Below are positions 36,333 through 45,469 of a stretch of DNA of 64,000 nucleotides, in pieces. Both the position numbers and the translations under genes were made by a program. Numbering within the stretch: position 1 is the first letter of the stretch; each line of letters begins with the position of its first letter. The notes under the pieces were generated by a model. It saw only the letters and a program-made list of their open reading frames with translations, was not told the DNA's origin and did not search any database. This stretch comes from Planotetraspora kaengkrachanensis. GTDB taxonomy: Bacteria > Actinomycetota > Actinomycetes > Streptosporangiales > Streptosporangiaceae. The DNA lies in assembly GCF_016862895.1 (NCBI RefSeq), contig NZ_BONV01000002.1:248001-312000 (forward strand), read 5' to 3'.

Positions 36333-38507
36333 ATGGCAACCCTGCTGTACCGGCTGGGCCGCTTCTCCTTCCGCAGGCGCGGACGCGTGGCCACCGCGTG
36401 GCTGCTGCTGCTCGCGCTTCTGGGCCTGGCCGCCGCCGTCTTCCACGGTCCGTCCAGCGACGAGTTCACCATGCCCGGCACCGAGTCGCAGCGTGCGCTG
36501 GACGCGCTGTCCAGAGAGTTCCCCCAGGCCAGCGGGGCCACCGGCACGATCGTCATCGCCGCCGCACAGGGGCGGAAACTGGACGCCGCCGGGGTCGCGC
36601 CGGTGGTCAGGGAGGCGTCCGCCGTCCCCGGCGTCATCGCGGCCCTGGACCCGTTCCGGGCCGGCGCGGTCTCCCCCGACGGCCGCTACGCCCTGGTCCA
36701 GGTCCAGTTCGACCGGGACGTCCAGGACATCACCGACGCGCAGCGTGAGGCGTACCTGAAGGCCGGCTCCTCCGCCGCGGGGCTGCGGGTGGAGCACGGC
36801 GGCGACGTCATGACCAGCACGCCCGAGGTCGGAGGCTCGGAAGGGATCGGCGTCCTGATCGCCGCGGTGGTGCTGGTCCTCACCTTCGGCTCGCTGGTGG
36901 CCGCCGGCATGACCCTGCTCAACGCGCTCATCGGCGTCGGGACCGGCATGGCCGGCCTGTTCGCGCTCAGCGGTGTCATCGACCTGACCTCCGTCACGCC
37001 GGTGCTGGCGCTGATGCTGGGCATGGCCGTCGGCATCGACTACTCGCTGTTCATCACCTCCCGCTACCGCCAGTTCCTGGCCGAGGGCATGGACCGCGAA
37101 GAGGCGGCGGGCCGGGCGACCGGCACCGCCGGATCCGCGGTCGTGTTCGCCGGCGCCACCGTGGTGATCGCGCTCGCCGGCCTGTCGGTCGTCGGCATCC
37201 CCTTCCTGAGCGTCATGGGCCTGGCCGCCGCCGGCACCGTGGCCGTCGCCGTGGTCGTCGCCCTCACGCTGCTGCCCGCCTTCCTGTCCTATGCCGGCGC
37301 TCGCGCCCTGCCGCGCAGGCAACGCACCGGCCAGAGCGCGAGCACGGGCGGCGACGGCTTCGGGTACACCTGGGGGCGGGTCGTCACCCGGCTGCGCGTG
37401 CCGATCCTGCTGGCCGGGATCCTCGGACTGGGCGCGCTGGCGCTCCCCGCGAAGGACCTGCGGCTGGCCCTGCCGGACGCGAGCACCGCCGCACCCGGCT
37501 CACCGGCGCGCGAGGCATACGACCTGACCAGTGAAGGATTCGGCGAAGGCTTCAACGCCCGTCTTGTCGCCGTCGTCACGGCCGCCGACCCTCAGGCAAC
37601 GGCCGCAGCCGCCGGGCAGGCCGCCCAACTGATCCAGGGAACCGGCGGCGTACTGGCCGTGGCGCCACCGCGGACCAACGCCGCCGGTACCACGGCATTG
37701 CTCACCATCATCCCGAAGACCGGGCCGACCGACGCGGCCACCGAAGACGCCGTCCACGCCATCCGCACCAAGGTCGCCGCCATCACGACCGCGGAGATAG
37801 CCGTGACCGGCGCGACCGCGGTGGGCATCGACATCTCAGCGAAGCTCGCCGAGGCCATGCCGGTCTACCTGCTGCTGGTCGTGGGCCTGTCGGTGCTGCT
37901 GCTGATGCTGGTCTTCCGTTCGATCCTGATACCGGTCAAGGCGGCGCTGGGGTTCCTGCTCACCGTCGGCTCGACCTTCGGCATAACCGTGGCGATCTTC
38001 CAGCAGGGACGTCTGGCGAACCTGTTCGGCGTCGACGTGCCGGGGCCGCTGGTCAGCTTCCTGCCGATCCTGCTGGTCGGCATCTTGTTCGGGCTGGCCA
38101 TGGACTACCAGGTCTTCCTGGTCTCACGGATGCGCGAAGACCATGTGCGCGGCGACACCCCCCGCCAGGCAGTGATCAACGGCATGGGGCACAACGCCCG
38201 TGTCGTCACCGCCGCCGCTCTGATCATGACGGCCGTTTTCGGCGGGTTCGTGTTCATGGACAACGCGATCATCAAGTCGATGGGCTTCGCGCTGGCCATC
38301 GGGGTGCTCATCGACGCCTTCGTGGTCCGGATGGCCCTCGTCCCCGCGGTGACGTCCATGTTCGGCCGCGCCGCCTGGTGGCTGCCCCGCCCTCTGGACC
38401 GGGCGCTGCCCAACCTCGACGTCGAGGGCGAACGGCTACGCCACCACCTCGCCTCCACCACCCCGGAGAAGGCACTCGACCGGCTGAGCCTCGACGGCGG
38501 CGACTGA
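36333..38507 (+). CDS. MMPL-family RND transporter
   Basis: A 724-aa membrane protein with two repeated halves, each with a first membrane helix, an external domain and five helices. Proton-relay motifs GMAVGIDYSLFITSRYR (about 235) and ILFGLAMDYQVFLVSR (about 590) are intact. Length matches the single-unit MMPL class, which exports lipids, glycolipids, siderophores or drugs. Its TetR neighbour and tandem operators point to substrate-induced export. A bidirectional terminator follows. Confidence 0.94.
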   Translation: MATLLYRLGRFSFRRRGRVATAWLLLLALLGLAAAVFHGPSSDEFTMPGTESQRALDALSREFPQASGATGTIVIAAAQGRKLDAAGVAPVVREASAVPGVIAALDPFRAGAVSPDGRYALVQVQFDRDVQDITDAQREAYLKAGSSAAGLRVEHGGDVMTSTPEVGGSEGIGVLIAAVVLVLTFGSLVAAGMTLLNALIGVGTGMAGLFALSGVIDLTSVTPVLALMLGMAVGIDYSLFITSRYRQFLAEGMDREEAAGRATGTAGSAVVFAGATVVIALAGLSVVGIPFLSVMGLAAAGTVAVAVVVALTLLPAFLSYAGARALPRRQRTGQSASTGGDGFGYTWGRVVTRLRVPILLAGILGLGALALPAKDLRLALPDASTAAPGSPAREAYDLTSEGFGEGFNARLVAVVTAADPQATAAAAGQAAQLIQGTGGVLAVAPPRTNAAGTTALLTIIPKTGPTDAATEDAVHAIRTKVAAITTAEIAVTGATAVGIDISAKLAEAMPVYLLLVVGLSVLLLMLVFRSILIPVKAALGFLLTVGSTFGITVAIFQQGRLANLFGVDVPGPLVSFLPILLVGILFGLAMDYQVFLVSRMREDHVRGDTPRQAVINGMGHNARVVTAAALIMTAVFGGFVFMDNAIIKSMGFALAIGVLIDAFVVRMALVPAVTSMFGRAAWWLPRPLDRALPNLDVEGERLRHHLASTTPEKALDRLSLDGGD

Positions 38508-38539
38508 GGACGTCGCCGCAGCAGGCCCCGTATGCACAT

Positions 38540-38569
38540 GTGGGTGGTCCGGCACGGGGGACCACCCAC
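38540..38569. terminator. Bidirectional hairpin terminator
   Basis: GTGGGTGGTCC pairs with GGACCACCCAC across an 8-base loop, between the convergent MMPL and DUF664 genes. Confidence 0.85.
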
Positions 38570-38603
38570 GACGCCTCGTTCGCCGGGTACGGCGGTCAGG
38601 TGC

Positions 38604-39176
38604 TCAGGCAGATGATCGGCTGTGCATCGGGCGCCATCCGGCCGGAGGATCCTCACCGACCCGCCCGTCCACGGCCTCACGGAGCAGGTCGGCGTGCCCG
38701 GTGTGCCGGCCGTACTCCTCGATCAGGTCACAGACGAGCCGGCGCAGGCTGGCACGGCGGCCGTCGGACGAGGACACGTGGGCGAGCCCGTCGAGTCCGC
38801 CCTCGGCCAAGGCCGCTTCGAGCCTGGCGCGGGAGCGTTCGACGGCGCCGTCCCAGAGCGCGTACAGCTGTTCGGGGGTGTCATCGGCGGCGGAGACGAA
38901 CTCCCAACCTTCACTGCCGTCGTGCGCCTCCCACTCCGCGCCGATCGACTTCCCGGTCAGCTTGGTCATGAAGGTGTAGTCCTCCACCAGGGCGAGATGC
39001 TTGAGCAGGCCGCCGATGGTCAGCGAGGAGGCGCCGACGCGGGCCTGCAGGCCGGCCGCGTCAAGGCCGTCGGCCTTCCAGAGGAAGGTCGTGCGCAGGC
39101 GGTCGAGCGCCCCGATGAGGTGCTCGATCTCGGTGCCCGCAAGAGGCGGTTCCCACGGAGTGTCGTCGTCGGTCAT
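38604..39176 (-). CDS. DinB/DUF664 family protein (mycothiol-dependent transferase type)
   Basis: A 190-aa four-helix-bundle protein starting at ATG 39176. The three metal-ligand histidines of the DinB fold are in LKHLALVED (about 55) and EYGRHTGHADLLRE (about 160). This pattern is the DUF664 branch, which in Actinobacteria includes mycothiol-dependent S-transferases. Cytoplasmic detoxification is plausible but the substrate is unknown. The upstream part of the open frame has non-coding character. Confidence 0.87.
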   Translation of the reverse strand: MTDDDTPWEPPLAGTEIEHLIGALDRLRTTFLWKADGLDAAGLQARVGASSLTIGGLLKHLALVEDYTFMTKLTGKSIGAEWEAHDGSEGWEFVSAADDTPEQLYALWDGAVERSRARLEAALAEGGLDGLAHVSSSDGRRASLRRLVCDLIEEYGRHTGHADLLREAVDGRVGEDPPAGWRPMHSRSSA

Positions 39177-39357
39177 GGGCGCCACCGTAGACGGCATTGC
39201 GGACGTTCCACGTCCGGATATGAGCGGGACATGCACGGAGTCCCGACGCCCGCAAACAGGGGCGCCCGCCTCCTTTGCCGAAGCCGTGCAGCAGGCCCGG
39301 AACCGTGGCGAGAGGCACGACAGCTCGAACTCCTTCTCGTGAGGCCGGTGCGCGCGG

Positions 39358-39978
39358 TCAGGCGGGAAACGCACGGGCGACCGCGGACGCGGCCTCGTCG
39401 AGCATCGACCGCACGCGCGCGGCCGCCTCAGACGGGCTCAGTCCCGCGACCGCCGCGCGGGCCTCAGAAGAGGTCGCCAACCGGATGATCCCGACGAGCT
39501 GGATCGCGTGCATGCGCAGGTGAGGCGTCGTCTCGGTGCCCGCTTCACGGGCGAGTTCGACGGTGATCCCGTCCTCGAAGTCGGCCCACATCCGCAACAG
39601 GCCCGACCGGAGCGCCGCCGATTCGCCGTAGGCGCGGTGAAACCCCTCCAGGCCCCGATCGGCCTCATCGCCGTCGAGCGTCGCGATCAGCACGCCCGCG
39701 ACCACGCCGGCCGCCGCCGTTCCCGCCGGACGCCCGGCCAGGCCCGCGAGCACGGCCTCGATCAGCCGCGTGTCGGCGAAGGCGAGGTCCTCCTTGGACC
39801 GGAAGTAGACGAACAGCGTCTTCACGGACACGTTGGCGGCGTCCGCGATCTCCGCCACGGTCACCGCGTCGAAGCCGCGCTCCTCGAACAACCTCTCGGC
39901 GGCGTCGATCAGCGCCTGACGGGTGAGTGCCTTCTTGCGTTCCCGCAGCGGGGACTTCATGTCGGCGGCCATGCGCAC
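39358..39978 (-). CDS. TetR-family repressor divergent from DHA2 exporter
   Basis: A 206-aa regulator. The helix-turn-helix covers AAERLFEERGFDAVTVAEIA and ANVSVKTLFVYFRSKEDLA. The frame allows GTG 39978, ATG 39972 or ATG 39960 as start; none has a decisive ribosome-binding site. It is transcribed away from a DHA2 exporter whose promoter contains a palindrome, the TetA/TetR-like arrangement. Half-sites GTGAGT occur at the operator and, inverted, just upstream of this gene, consistent with autoregulation. Confidence 0.92.
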   Translation of the reverse strand: MRMAADMKSPLRERKKALTRQALIDAAERLFEERGFDAVTVAEIADAANVSVKTLFVYFRSKEDLAFADTRLIEAVLAGLAGRPAGTAAAGVVAGVLIATLDGDEADRGLEGFHRAYGESAALRSGLLRMWADFEDGITVELAREAGTETTPHLRMHAIQLVGIIRLATSSEARAAVAGLSPSEAAARVRSMLDEAASAVARAFPA

Positions 39979-40037
39979 ACTCTAACTCACTTTTCACAGT
40001 CAGTTTCCTTAATCAGCCATAGCGAACATACAGCGAG

Positions 40038-40066
40038 TTGACATGAATAGGTGAGTGACTTACCTT
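40038..40066 (+). promoter_or_regulatory. Promoter with embedded operator for exporter/TetX-like operon
   Basis: TTGACA (40038-40043) and TACCTT (40061-40066) are separated by exactly 17 bases, a near-ideal vegetative promoter. The 15-bp palindrome GGTGAGTGACTTACC (40050-40064, one mismatched pair) overlaps spacer and -10, so repressor binding would exclude polymerase. A second, wider symmetry pairs ATAGGTGA (40047) with TCACCTAT (40077). Confidence 0.85.
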
Positions 40067-40099
40067 TCCTAGGCATTCACCTATCGAAGGAGGTCGACC

Positions 40100-41551
40100 G
40101 TGACGTCGACCATGCGACAACCACCACTCACCCACCGCGCGATCATGGTGATCCTGGTCCCCCTGACGCTCGTCCTGTTCATCTCGAACCTGGATCAGAC
40201 GATCGTCGCGACCGCCCTGCCGACCATCGGCGCGGACCTGGGCGGCGCCGACCAGATCGCCTGGGTTGCGTCCGCCTACCTGCTCACCAGCGCGGTGACG
40301 ACCCTGCTCTTCGGCAAGCTCGGCGACATGTTCGGCCGAAAGCGGATCTTCCAGCTGTCGATCGTGATCTTCCTGGTCGGCTCGATCCTGGCGGCCGTCT
40401 CGGGCGACATGGCCTGGCTGATCGTCTTCCGCGGCTTCCAGGGCATCGGCGGCGGAGGCCTGAACTCGCTCGTGATGGCGATCGTCGGCGACATCGTGCC
40501 CGCCCGGCAACGGTCCCGCTACCAGGCCTACACCGGGATCGTCGCGACGCTCGCCCTGATCGCTGGGCCGTTCCTGGGGGGTCTGTTCGCGGACACGATC
40601 TCCTGGCGCTGGATCTTCTACATCAACGTCCCGATCGGCGTGCTCGCGGTCGTGATGGTCGCGCTCCGCGTGCACCTGCCCAGGCTCGGCGACCGGCGCG
40701 GTCGGGTCGACGTCACGGGCGGACTGCTCGCCACGGTCGTGACGACGGCGGCCCTGCTGCTCGCCACGCTCGGCGGCGTCCGATACGCCTGGGACTCTCC
40801 GATGGTGATCGCTCTGGCCGGCGTCGCCGTCGCGGGCCTCGTCGTCTACATCCTCGTCGAACGCCGGGCTGCCGAACCGATCACTCCGCTCACCCTGTTC
40901 CGATCGAGCGTCTTCACGATCTCCTCGATTCAGTTCGCGTTCGCGTCCCTGGTCCTGTTCGTCGCCATGCTGTACGTCCCTCTGTTCCTGCAGACCGTGC
41001 AAGGCCGCTCCGCGTTCGCGGCGGGGCTGTTCCTGATCCCCATGCTCGCCGGCCTCGTCGTCGCCACGGCGATCGCCGGGCCGATCATCACGAGGACGGG
41101 CCGCTACAAGCTCTTCCCTGTGGCCGGGTCCGCGCTTACCGGCCTGTCGATGTGGGCGGTCGGATTCGCGGGCCAGGACACCCCGGCGTGGGCGGTCATC
41201 GTGCCCCTGACCCTCGCCGGTGCGGGAATGGGGTTCATGATCCAGGTCGCGTTGCTGGCCGGGCAGAACGCCGTCGAGCACCGGCACCTGGGCACCGCGA
41301 CCGGCGCGCTGAACTTCTTCAAGAGCATCGGCGGGGCGTTCGGCGCGGCCGTCTTCGGCGCCCTTCTCGCCGAAGGCCTGGGCGCCCACCCCAGCCTCGC
41401 CTCGACCACGGACGCGTTCCAGTCGGTGTTCTTCTGGTCCACCCCCTTCATGGCCGTCTCCTTCGTCCTCGCCCTCGTCATGCGGGAGAAGCCGCTGTCT
41501 GACGCGATGATCGAGATCGCCGAAGGCAAGGTCGAGGTCCCCGAGTACTGA
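40100..41551 (+). CDS. DHA2-family multidrug exporter (MFS, 14 membrane segments)
   Basis: A 483-aa drug:proton antiporter starting at GTG 40100 behind AAGGAGG. Signatures: NLDQTIVATALPTIGADLGG in the first helix, motif A GKLGDMFGRKRIF, and motif C GPFLGGLFADTISWRWIFYINVP. DHA2 pumps export antibiotics, dyes and quaternary amines. The divergent TetR, the operator in the promoter and the following TetX-like monooxygenase suggest an inducible cassette that pumps out and inactivates one toxic compound. Confidence 0.95.
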   Translation: MTSTMRQPPLTHRAIMVILVPLTLVLFISNLDQTIVATALPTIGADLGGADQIAWVASAYLLTSAVTTLLFGKLGDMFGRKRIFQLSIVIFLVGSILAAVSGDMAWLIVFRGFQGIGGGGLNSLVMAIVGDIVPARQRSRYQAYTGIVATLALIAGPFLGGLFADTISWRWIFYINVPIGVLAVVMVALRVHLPRLGDRRGRVDVTGGLLATVVTTAALLLATLGGVRYAWDSPMVIALAGVAVAGLVVYILVERRAAEPITPLTLFRSSVFTISSIQFAFASLVLFVAMLYVPLFLQTVQGRSAFAAGLFLIPMLAGLVVATAIAGPIITRTGRYKLFPVAGSALTGLSMWAVGFAGQDTPAWAVIVPLTLAGAGMGFMIQVALLAGQNAVEHRHLGTATGALNFFKSIGGAFGAAVFGALLAEGLGAHPSLASTTDAFQSVFFWSTPFMAVSFVLALVMREKPLSDAMIEIAEGKVEVPEY

Positions 41552-41618
41552 GCCCCAGCTCACAAGCTCCGCATCCCGCGGACATCCCCACCGACATCCC
41601 CACAGAAAGGAACGCGTC

Positions 41619-42770
41619 ATGCCCACGACACAGGCTCTCGGCCAGCTGGAGATCGTCATCATCGGCGCAGGCCCCGCCGGGCTCGCAACCGCCCGGCTAC
41701 TTCACTTGGCAGGAGTGGGCGCCCGTGTGCTCGAGCGGGACACCGACCGCCTCGCCCGGACCCAGGGCGGCTCGCTCGACCTCGGCGTGAACACCGGACT
41801 GCGCGTGCTCTCCGCCGCCGGGTTGACGGCCGAATTCGAGCGCCTCGCCCGCCCCCAGGGGCAGCACACCGCCTACTTCGACACCGAGGGCACTGTGCTG
41901 CTGACCACCGACGAGTCCGACGAGGACGAGACCCGGCCCGAGATCGACCGGCTCGAACTGCGCTCCCTGCTGCTCGACTCGCTTCCCGGCGGGACCGTCG
42001 AGTGGGGCCGCAAGGTCACCTCGGTCGCCAGGGCCGGCAACCAGTGGGGGCTCGCCCTCGACGACGGGGACACGGTCGAGGCCGACCTGGTGATCGGCGC
42101 CGACGGCATCAACTCCAGGACCCGCCCGGTGGTCACCGACGAGGCTCCGGCGTACACGGGGGTCACGTTCATCGCCGGCGAGATCGCCCGTCCGCTGCCC
42201 GGCTCGTACGCCGCCGAGATCGTCGGCGAGGGCGCCGGGCTCGTCCTCGGGTACGGCAAGGCGTTCCTGTGCCAGCGGAACGGCGACGGCTCGATCCGCG
42301 TCTACTTCGCCCAGCGCCGCGACCAGGATCCGAGCCGGACGGCCGGGAGCACGCTCAGGGAACCCGGCTTCATCCGCGCCGAACTGGACCGCGAGTTCCA
42401 GGAGTGGTCGCCGCGGATGCGCGGCATCCTCGACGAGGTGGAGAGCGAGTTCGTCTGGTGGCCTCTCTACACCGTTCCCGTACGGCAGCGCTGGCTGCGG
42501 CGCGGCGGGCTCACCCTGATCGGCGACGCGGCGCATGTGATGCCCCCGTTCACCGGGCAGGGCGTCAACATGGGGCTCGTCGACGCCCTCGAGCTCGTCA
42601 CCGCCCTCACGTCCGCCGAGCACGTCGACGTGGACGCGGCGATCGGCGCGTACGAGACGTCGATGCTCACCCGGATGGAGGAGGAGGTCGCCGCCACGCA
42701 CGCGGTCCAGGACGTTCTGCTCTCCCCCGACGGCCCTGGCGCGTTGCTCGCGATGGCGTCCCATGACTGA
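41619..42770 (+). CDS. TetX-like FAD-dependent monooxygenase
   Basis: A 383-aa flavoprotein hydroxylase. FAD-binding GAGPAGLATARLL (16-28), DG motif GADGINSRTRP and GD motif GDAAHVMPPFTGQGVNMGL are intact. Beyond general hydroxylases it shares with TetX the QGGSLDL segment, the ETRPEIDRLELRSLLLDSL stretch and the DALEL/ETSML C-terminal pattern. TetX inactivates tetracyclines by 11a-hydroxylation; whether this enzyme does is inference. AAAGGAA precedes the ATG, 67 bases after the exporter, so they are probably one operon. Confidence 0.88.
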   Translation: MPTTQALGQLEIVIIGAGPAGLATARLLHLAGVGARVLERDTDRLARTQGGSLDLGVNTGLRVLSAAGLTAEFERLARPQGQHTAYFDTEGTVLLTTDESDEDETRPEIDRLELRSLLLDSLPGGTVEWGRKVTSVARAGNQWGLALDDGDTVEADLVIGADGINSRTRPVVTDEAPAYTGVTFIAGEIARPLPGSYAAEIVGEGAGLVLGYGKAFLCQRNGDGSIRVYFAQRRDQDPSRTAGSTLREPGFIRAELDREFQEWSPRMRGILDEVESEFVWWPLYTVPVRQRWLRRGGLTLIGDAAHVMPPFTGQGVNMGLVDALELVTALTSAEHVDVDAAIGAYETSMLTRMEEEVAATHAVQDVLLSPDGPGALLAMASHD

Positions 42771-42911
42771 GCCGGGTGCCGGCGATCGCCGACCCCGGCG
42801 GGACCGCGCTTTCCGTGGTCGTAGGCCCGCTGTCGGCCCCGTCCCGCGCGGCGCCCGCCGGGCTGATGCGGGAGGACGCGTGCCGGTTCTGTACGCGCCC
42901 AACTTCCCGCG

Positions 42912-43439
42912 TTACTTGGGCGCGCTCACCACTGGGACGTCGACCTTGTCCCAGAAGCTGACCGTCTCGTCCTTCTTCTCCTCCTCCAACTCGTCCTCGT
43001 CGTCCTCGTCCAGAGGGGCCGCCCAGCGGGACGGCATGAGGACGGGGATGAACAGGGCCACGCCGAGCAGGCCGTACACGCCGCTGGACAGCAGCGTGGT
43101 CATGCCCTTGCCTGCCAGCACGAGTTCCGCCTGGAAGGCGGAGCCGGTGGGAACCAGGCCGGTGGCCGTCGAGGCGTCGAGGACGTACACCACGGTCCAG
43201 GCCAGCAGCGCCAGCGCCGGGACCAACGTCGCCATCGGCGACGTGCGCAGAGCCAGCACCAGCCCGAGGAGCACGCCGGTCACGACCATCACGCCGACGG
43301 CGATCAGCATCCGCGTGTCCGTGGCCGGGTCGAGGTGTTGTGAGACTCCCCGAACCAGTTCCTGGGCGGCCCAGCCGCCTCCGGCAAGCAGAACCGCCGC
43401 GACGACCACACCGACGAGGAAGCCGAAAAAGTGTCGCAT
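42912..43439 (-). CDS. Small membrane protein with acidic C-terminus
   Basis: A 175-aa protein starting at ATG 43439 behind AAGGAGG. Four hydrophobic segments (about 5-25, 45-65, 72-92 and 110-130) are followed by a strongly charged tail, DEDDEDELEEEKKDE. No family recognised. The tail is cytoplasmic if the N-terminus is inside. Transcribed away from nothing obvious; the kinase gene upstream on the same strand is about 200 bases away. Confidence 0.75.
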   Translation of the reverse strand: MRHFFGFLVGVVVAAVLLAGGGWAAQELVRGVSQHLDPATDTRMLIAVGVMVVTGVLLGLVLALRTSPMATLVPALALLAWTVVYVLDASTATGLVPTGSAFQAELVLAGKGMTTLLSSGVYGLLGVALFIPVLMPSRWAAPLDEDDEDELEEEKKDETVSFWDKVDVPVVSAPK

Positions 43440-43641
43440 AACCACCTCCTTGTGAGAGGACCCTCGGGGGTGGGGCCCTTTTCGGTTCGCCGCAACGTTA
43501 CCGACAGAACACCACAAACCGCACCCAGTTCGGACGATTCGTCAATCTTTCCTGTCAGATGTCGTCCGAAGCCGCACCTTGTCGGCATGCCCGTGGAATG
43601 TTCCATACCGGTCTCGCGGAACCGCGAATCGGCCCGGGTCG

Positions 43642-44511
43642 TCAGGCGGCGGGGGCGCTCAGCGGCAGGCGCAGGATGAAGCCGGCCCCGCCGATCGCGG
43701 CCTGGTGGACGTGCAGGGTGCCGTCGTGGGCGGTGGCGATGTCCCGGGCGATGGCCAGGCCGAGGCCGGTGCCTCCGCGGTCGCGACTGCGGGCGGCGTC
43801 GAGGCGGACGAACCGCTGGAAGATCCGCTCTCGGTCGGCCGGGGGCACGCCGTCGCCGTCGTCGCTCACCACCAGCTCGGCGTGCGTCACCAAGCGGCGG
43901 AGCCGTATCCGTACCTGGCTGGCGGCGTGCCGCTGCGCGTTGTCCAGCAGGTTGGTCAGCACCCTTGCGATCTGTCCCGGCACGGCGTCGACGACGACGA
44001 GGTCGGCCAGATTCAGGGCCACCGGGTGGCGATCGGCGCGCCGGCCGATCTCGGTGCGGATCAGGTCGGTCAGGTCGACGCGCTGAATGGCCTGGGGTGC
44101 GGCGGCGCCCAGCCGGGCGAGCAGGAGCAGGTCGGTCATGATGCCCTGAACCCGATCCAGGTCCTCCAGCGCGTGCCCGATCAGGTCGGGCAGGTCGATG
44201 TCGCGGGGATGCATCTGGGCCTCCTCCAGACGCACGCGCAACCCGGCCAGCGGGGTGCGCAGCTCGTGGGAGGCGTCGGCGGCGAACTGGCGTTGCCGCT
44301 GCAGCGCGTGTTCGGTCGAGGCTTTGGCCTGCTCCAGACGTCCGAGCGTGTGGTTGATGATGCGCGTCAGTTGGGCGATCTCGCCGGAGCCCGGCGGTTG
44401 CGGGATGCGGGTGCTCAGGTCGCTGACGTTGATCGCGGCGAGTTGCGCGCGCAGGAGCTGGATCGGGTCCGGCTTCCGTCCTGTGTCCGTCGCTTCGGCG
44501 AACACGTTCAT
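43642..44511 (-). CDS. Histidine kinase lacking sensor and membrane segments
   Basis: A 289-aa kinase: a HAMP-like linker (about 20-65), H-box ADASHELRTPLAG (His82), N-box LDNAQRHA, G1 DDGDGVPP and G2 GTGLGLAIARDIA. The catalytic parts are complete, but no membrane helix precedes the HAMP region and a TGA stops the frame five codons upstream of ATG 44511. It looks like a membrane kinase that lost its N-terminus. It could be a decayed gene or a soluble kinase. No response regulator is adjacent. Confidence 0.82.
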   Translation of the reverse strand: MNVFAEATDTGRKPDPIQLLRAQLAAINVSDLSTRIPQPPGSGEIAQLTRIINHTLGRLEQAKASTEHALQRQRQFAADASHELRTPLAGLRVRLEEAQMHPRDIDLPDLIGHALEDLDRVQGIMTDLLLLARLGAAAPQAIQRVDLTDLIRTEIGRRADRHPVALNLADLVVVDAVPGQIARVLTNLLDNAQRHAASQVRIRLRRLVTHAELVVSDDGDGVPPADRERIFQRFVRLDAARSRDRGGTGLGLAIARDIATAHDGTLHVHQAAIGGAGFILRLPLSAPAA

Positions 44512-44710
44512 TTCAGCTGCCCCCTCAGGCGGTCATCGCCGATACCAGGTCGCATCGGCAGGTGACGGAGCCGACGCGGTGCTTCGAACCGAGCTGCCGC
44601 CGCGCCCTCGCGGTCGGCGGCGAGCCGCCCGGCGCTGTCCGTCGGCGCTCCAGCGGAAAGATCGACGGCGTTCTCCCCGTCCGTCGTCATCCGGGTGAAA
44701 TAATTTCAAA

Positions 44711-44723
44711 TGATACCGTATCA
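44711..44723. promoter_or_regulatory. Palindromic operator upstream of MarR gene
   Basis: TGATACCGTATCA is a perfect 13-bp palindrome about a central C, 13 bases before the first possible ATG of the MarR gene. Its first nine bases recur upstream of the nitroreductase. Confidence 0.8.
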
Positions 44724-44753
44724 AACGTTAGCATCATGGGTAGTATGGTCTCT

Positions 44754-45239
44754 ATGACCTCTGACACCCCCCACGGAACCGCCGCTTCGCGTGCGACCGA
44801 CCGCCCTGGGGACACCTCGCCTTTCGCTCTCGGCCTGCTGCTGCGCCAGGCACACTGGCGCGCGGCCACGGTGATGACGGAGGCGCTTCGGCCGCTCGGC
44901 ATCGAGTTGCGGCATTTCGCCGTGCTGCTCGTGCTGATCGACCGCGGAGCCACGGTACAGCGGGACTTGGCGACGGCGACGGGATCGGACAAGGCGGGAA
45001 TCATGCGCGTCGTGGACGATCTCGAGCGCATGGGGCTGGCCGTACGCAAGAGCGTTCCGGGAGACCGGCGGGTGAAGTCCGTGGAGATCACACCTGCGGG
45101 CGTCGAGCTCTTCGACACCGCCCACGTGGCGGCGGAACCGCTCGCTGAGAGTCTGGTCGCCCAACTGGGGCCCGGCGAGGCCGAGCAACTGAGGGATCTC
45201 CTGACCCGGTTCGCCTATCCCCCGGGCACCGAGGCGTAA
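44754..45239 (+). CDS. MarR-family transcriptional regulator
   Basis: A 161-aa regulator (ATG 44754; ATG 44745 and 44736 are possible). The winged helix includes TVQRDLATATGSDKAGIMRVVDDLERMGL and the wing SVPGDRRVKSVEITPAG, given here as the span about 65-120. MarR proteins respond to phenolic or electrophilic ligands and oxidants. A perfect palindrome upstream suggests autoregulation, and the same half-site ahead of the nitroreductase at 45494 suggests that gene is also in its regulon. Confidence 0.92.
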   Translation: MTSDTPHGTAASRATDRPGDTSPFALGLLLRQAHWRAATVMTEALRPLGIELRHFAVLLVLIDRGATVQRDLATATGSDKAGIMRVVDDLERMGLAVRKSVPGDRRVKSVEITPAGVELFDTAHVAAEPLAESLVAQLGPGEAEQLRDLLTRFAYPPGTEA

Positions 45240-45426
45240 GGCCGGCCGCGCCGCCGGACGGCGAGGTCTAAACCCGCCGCACGCCGGGCGCCTGGGCGCA
45301 CCCCCTCCCGGGCCGCTTCACGACGGCCGTCCCGCTCGGACGACGCCGACGTTCATTCCCGATCCCGTACGAACCGTCCTCCTCGCGACGGTGTGAGGCT
45401 CGCCACGCCCACTAAAAAGTATTGGA

Positions 45427-45469
45427 TGATACTATTATGAGTGATACCGTCATAAACATGACAGTATCC
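45427..45469 (+). promoter_or_regulatory. MarR-like half-sites upstream of nitroreductase
   Basis: TGATAC occurs at 45427 and 45442 (here within TGATACCGT, identical to nine bases of the MarR-gene operator), and the inverted GTATCC at 45464. The stretch is AT-rich and 25-67 bases before the GTG start. Confidence 0.6.

Noticed and set aside
44508-44690. 60-aa minus-strand ORF overlapping the truncated kinase start
   Set aside because: No membrane segment, no recognisable motif, and composition like non-coding high-GC sequence; it cannot supply the missing sensor.
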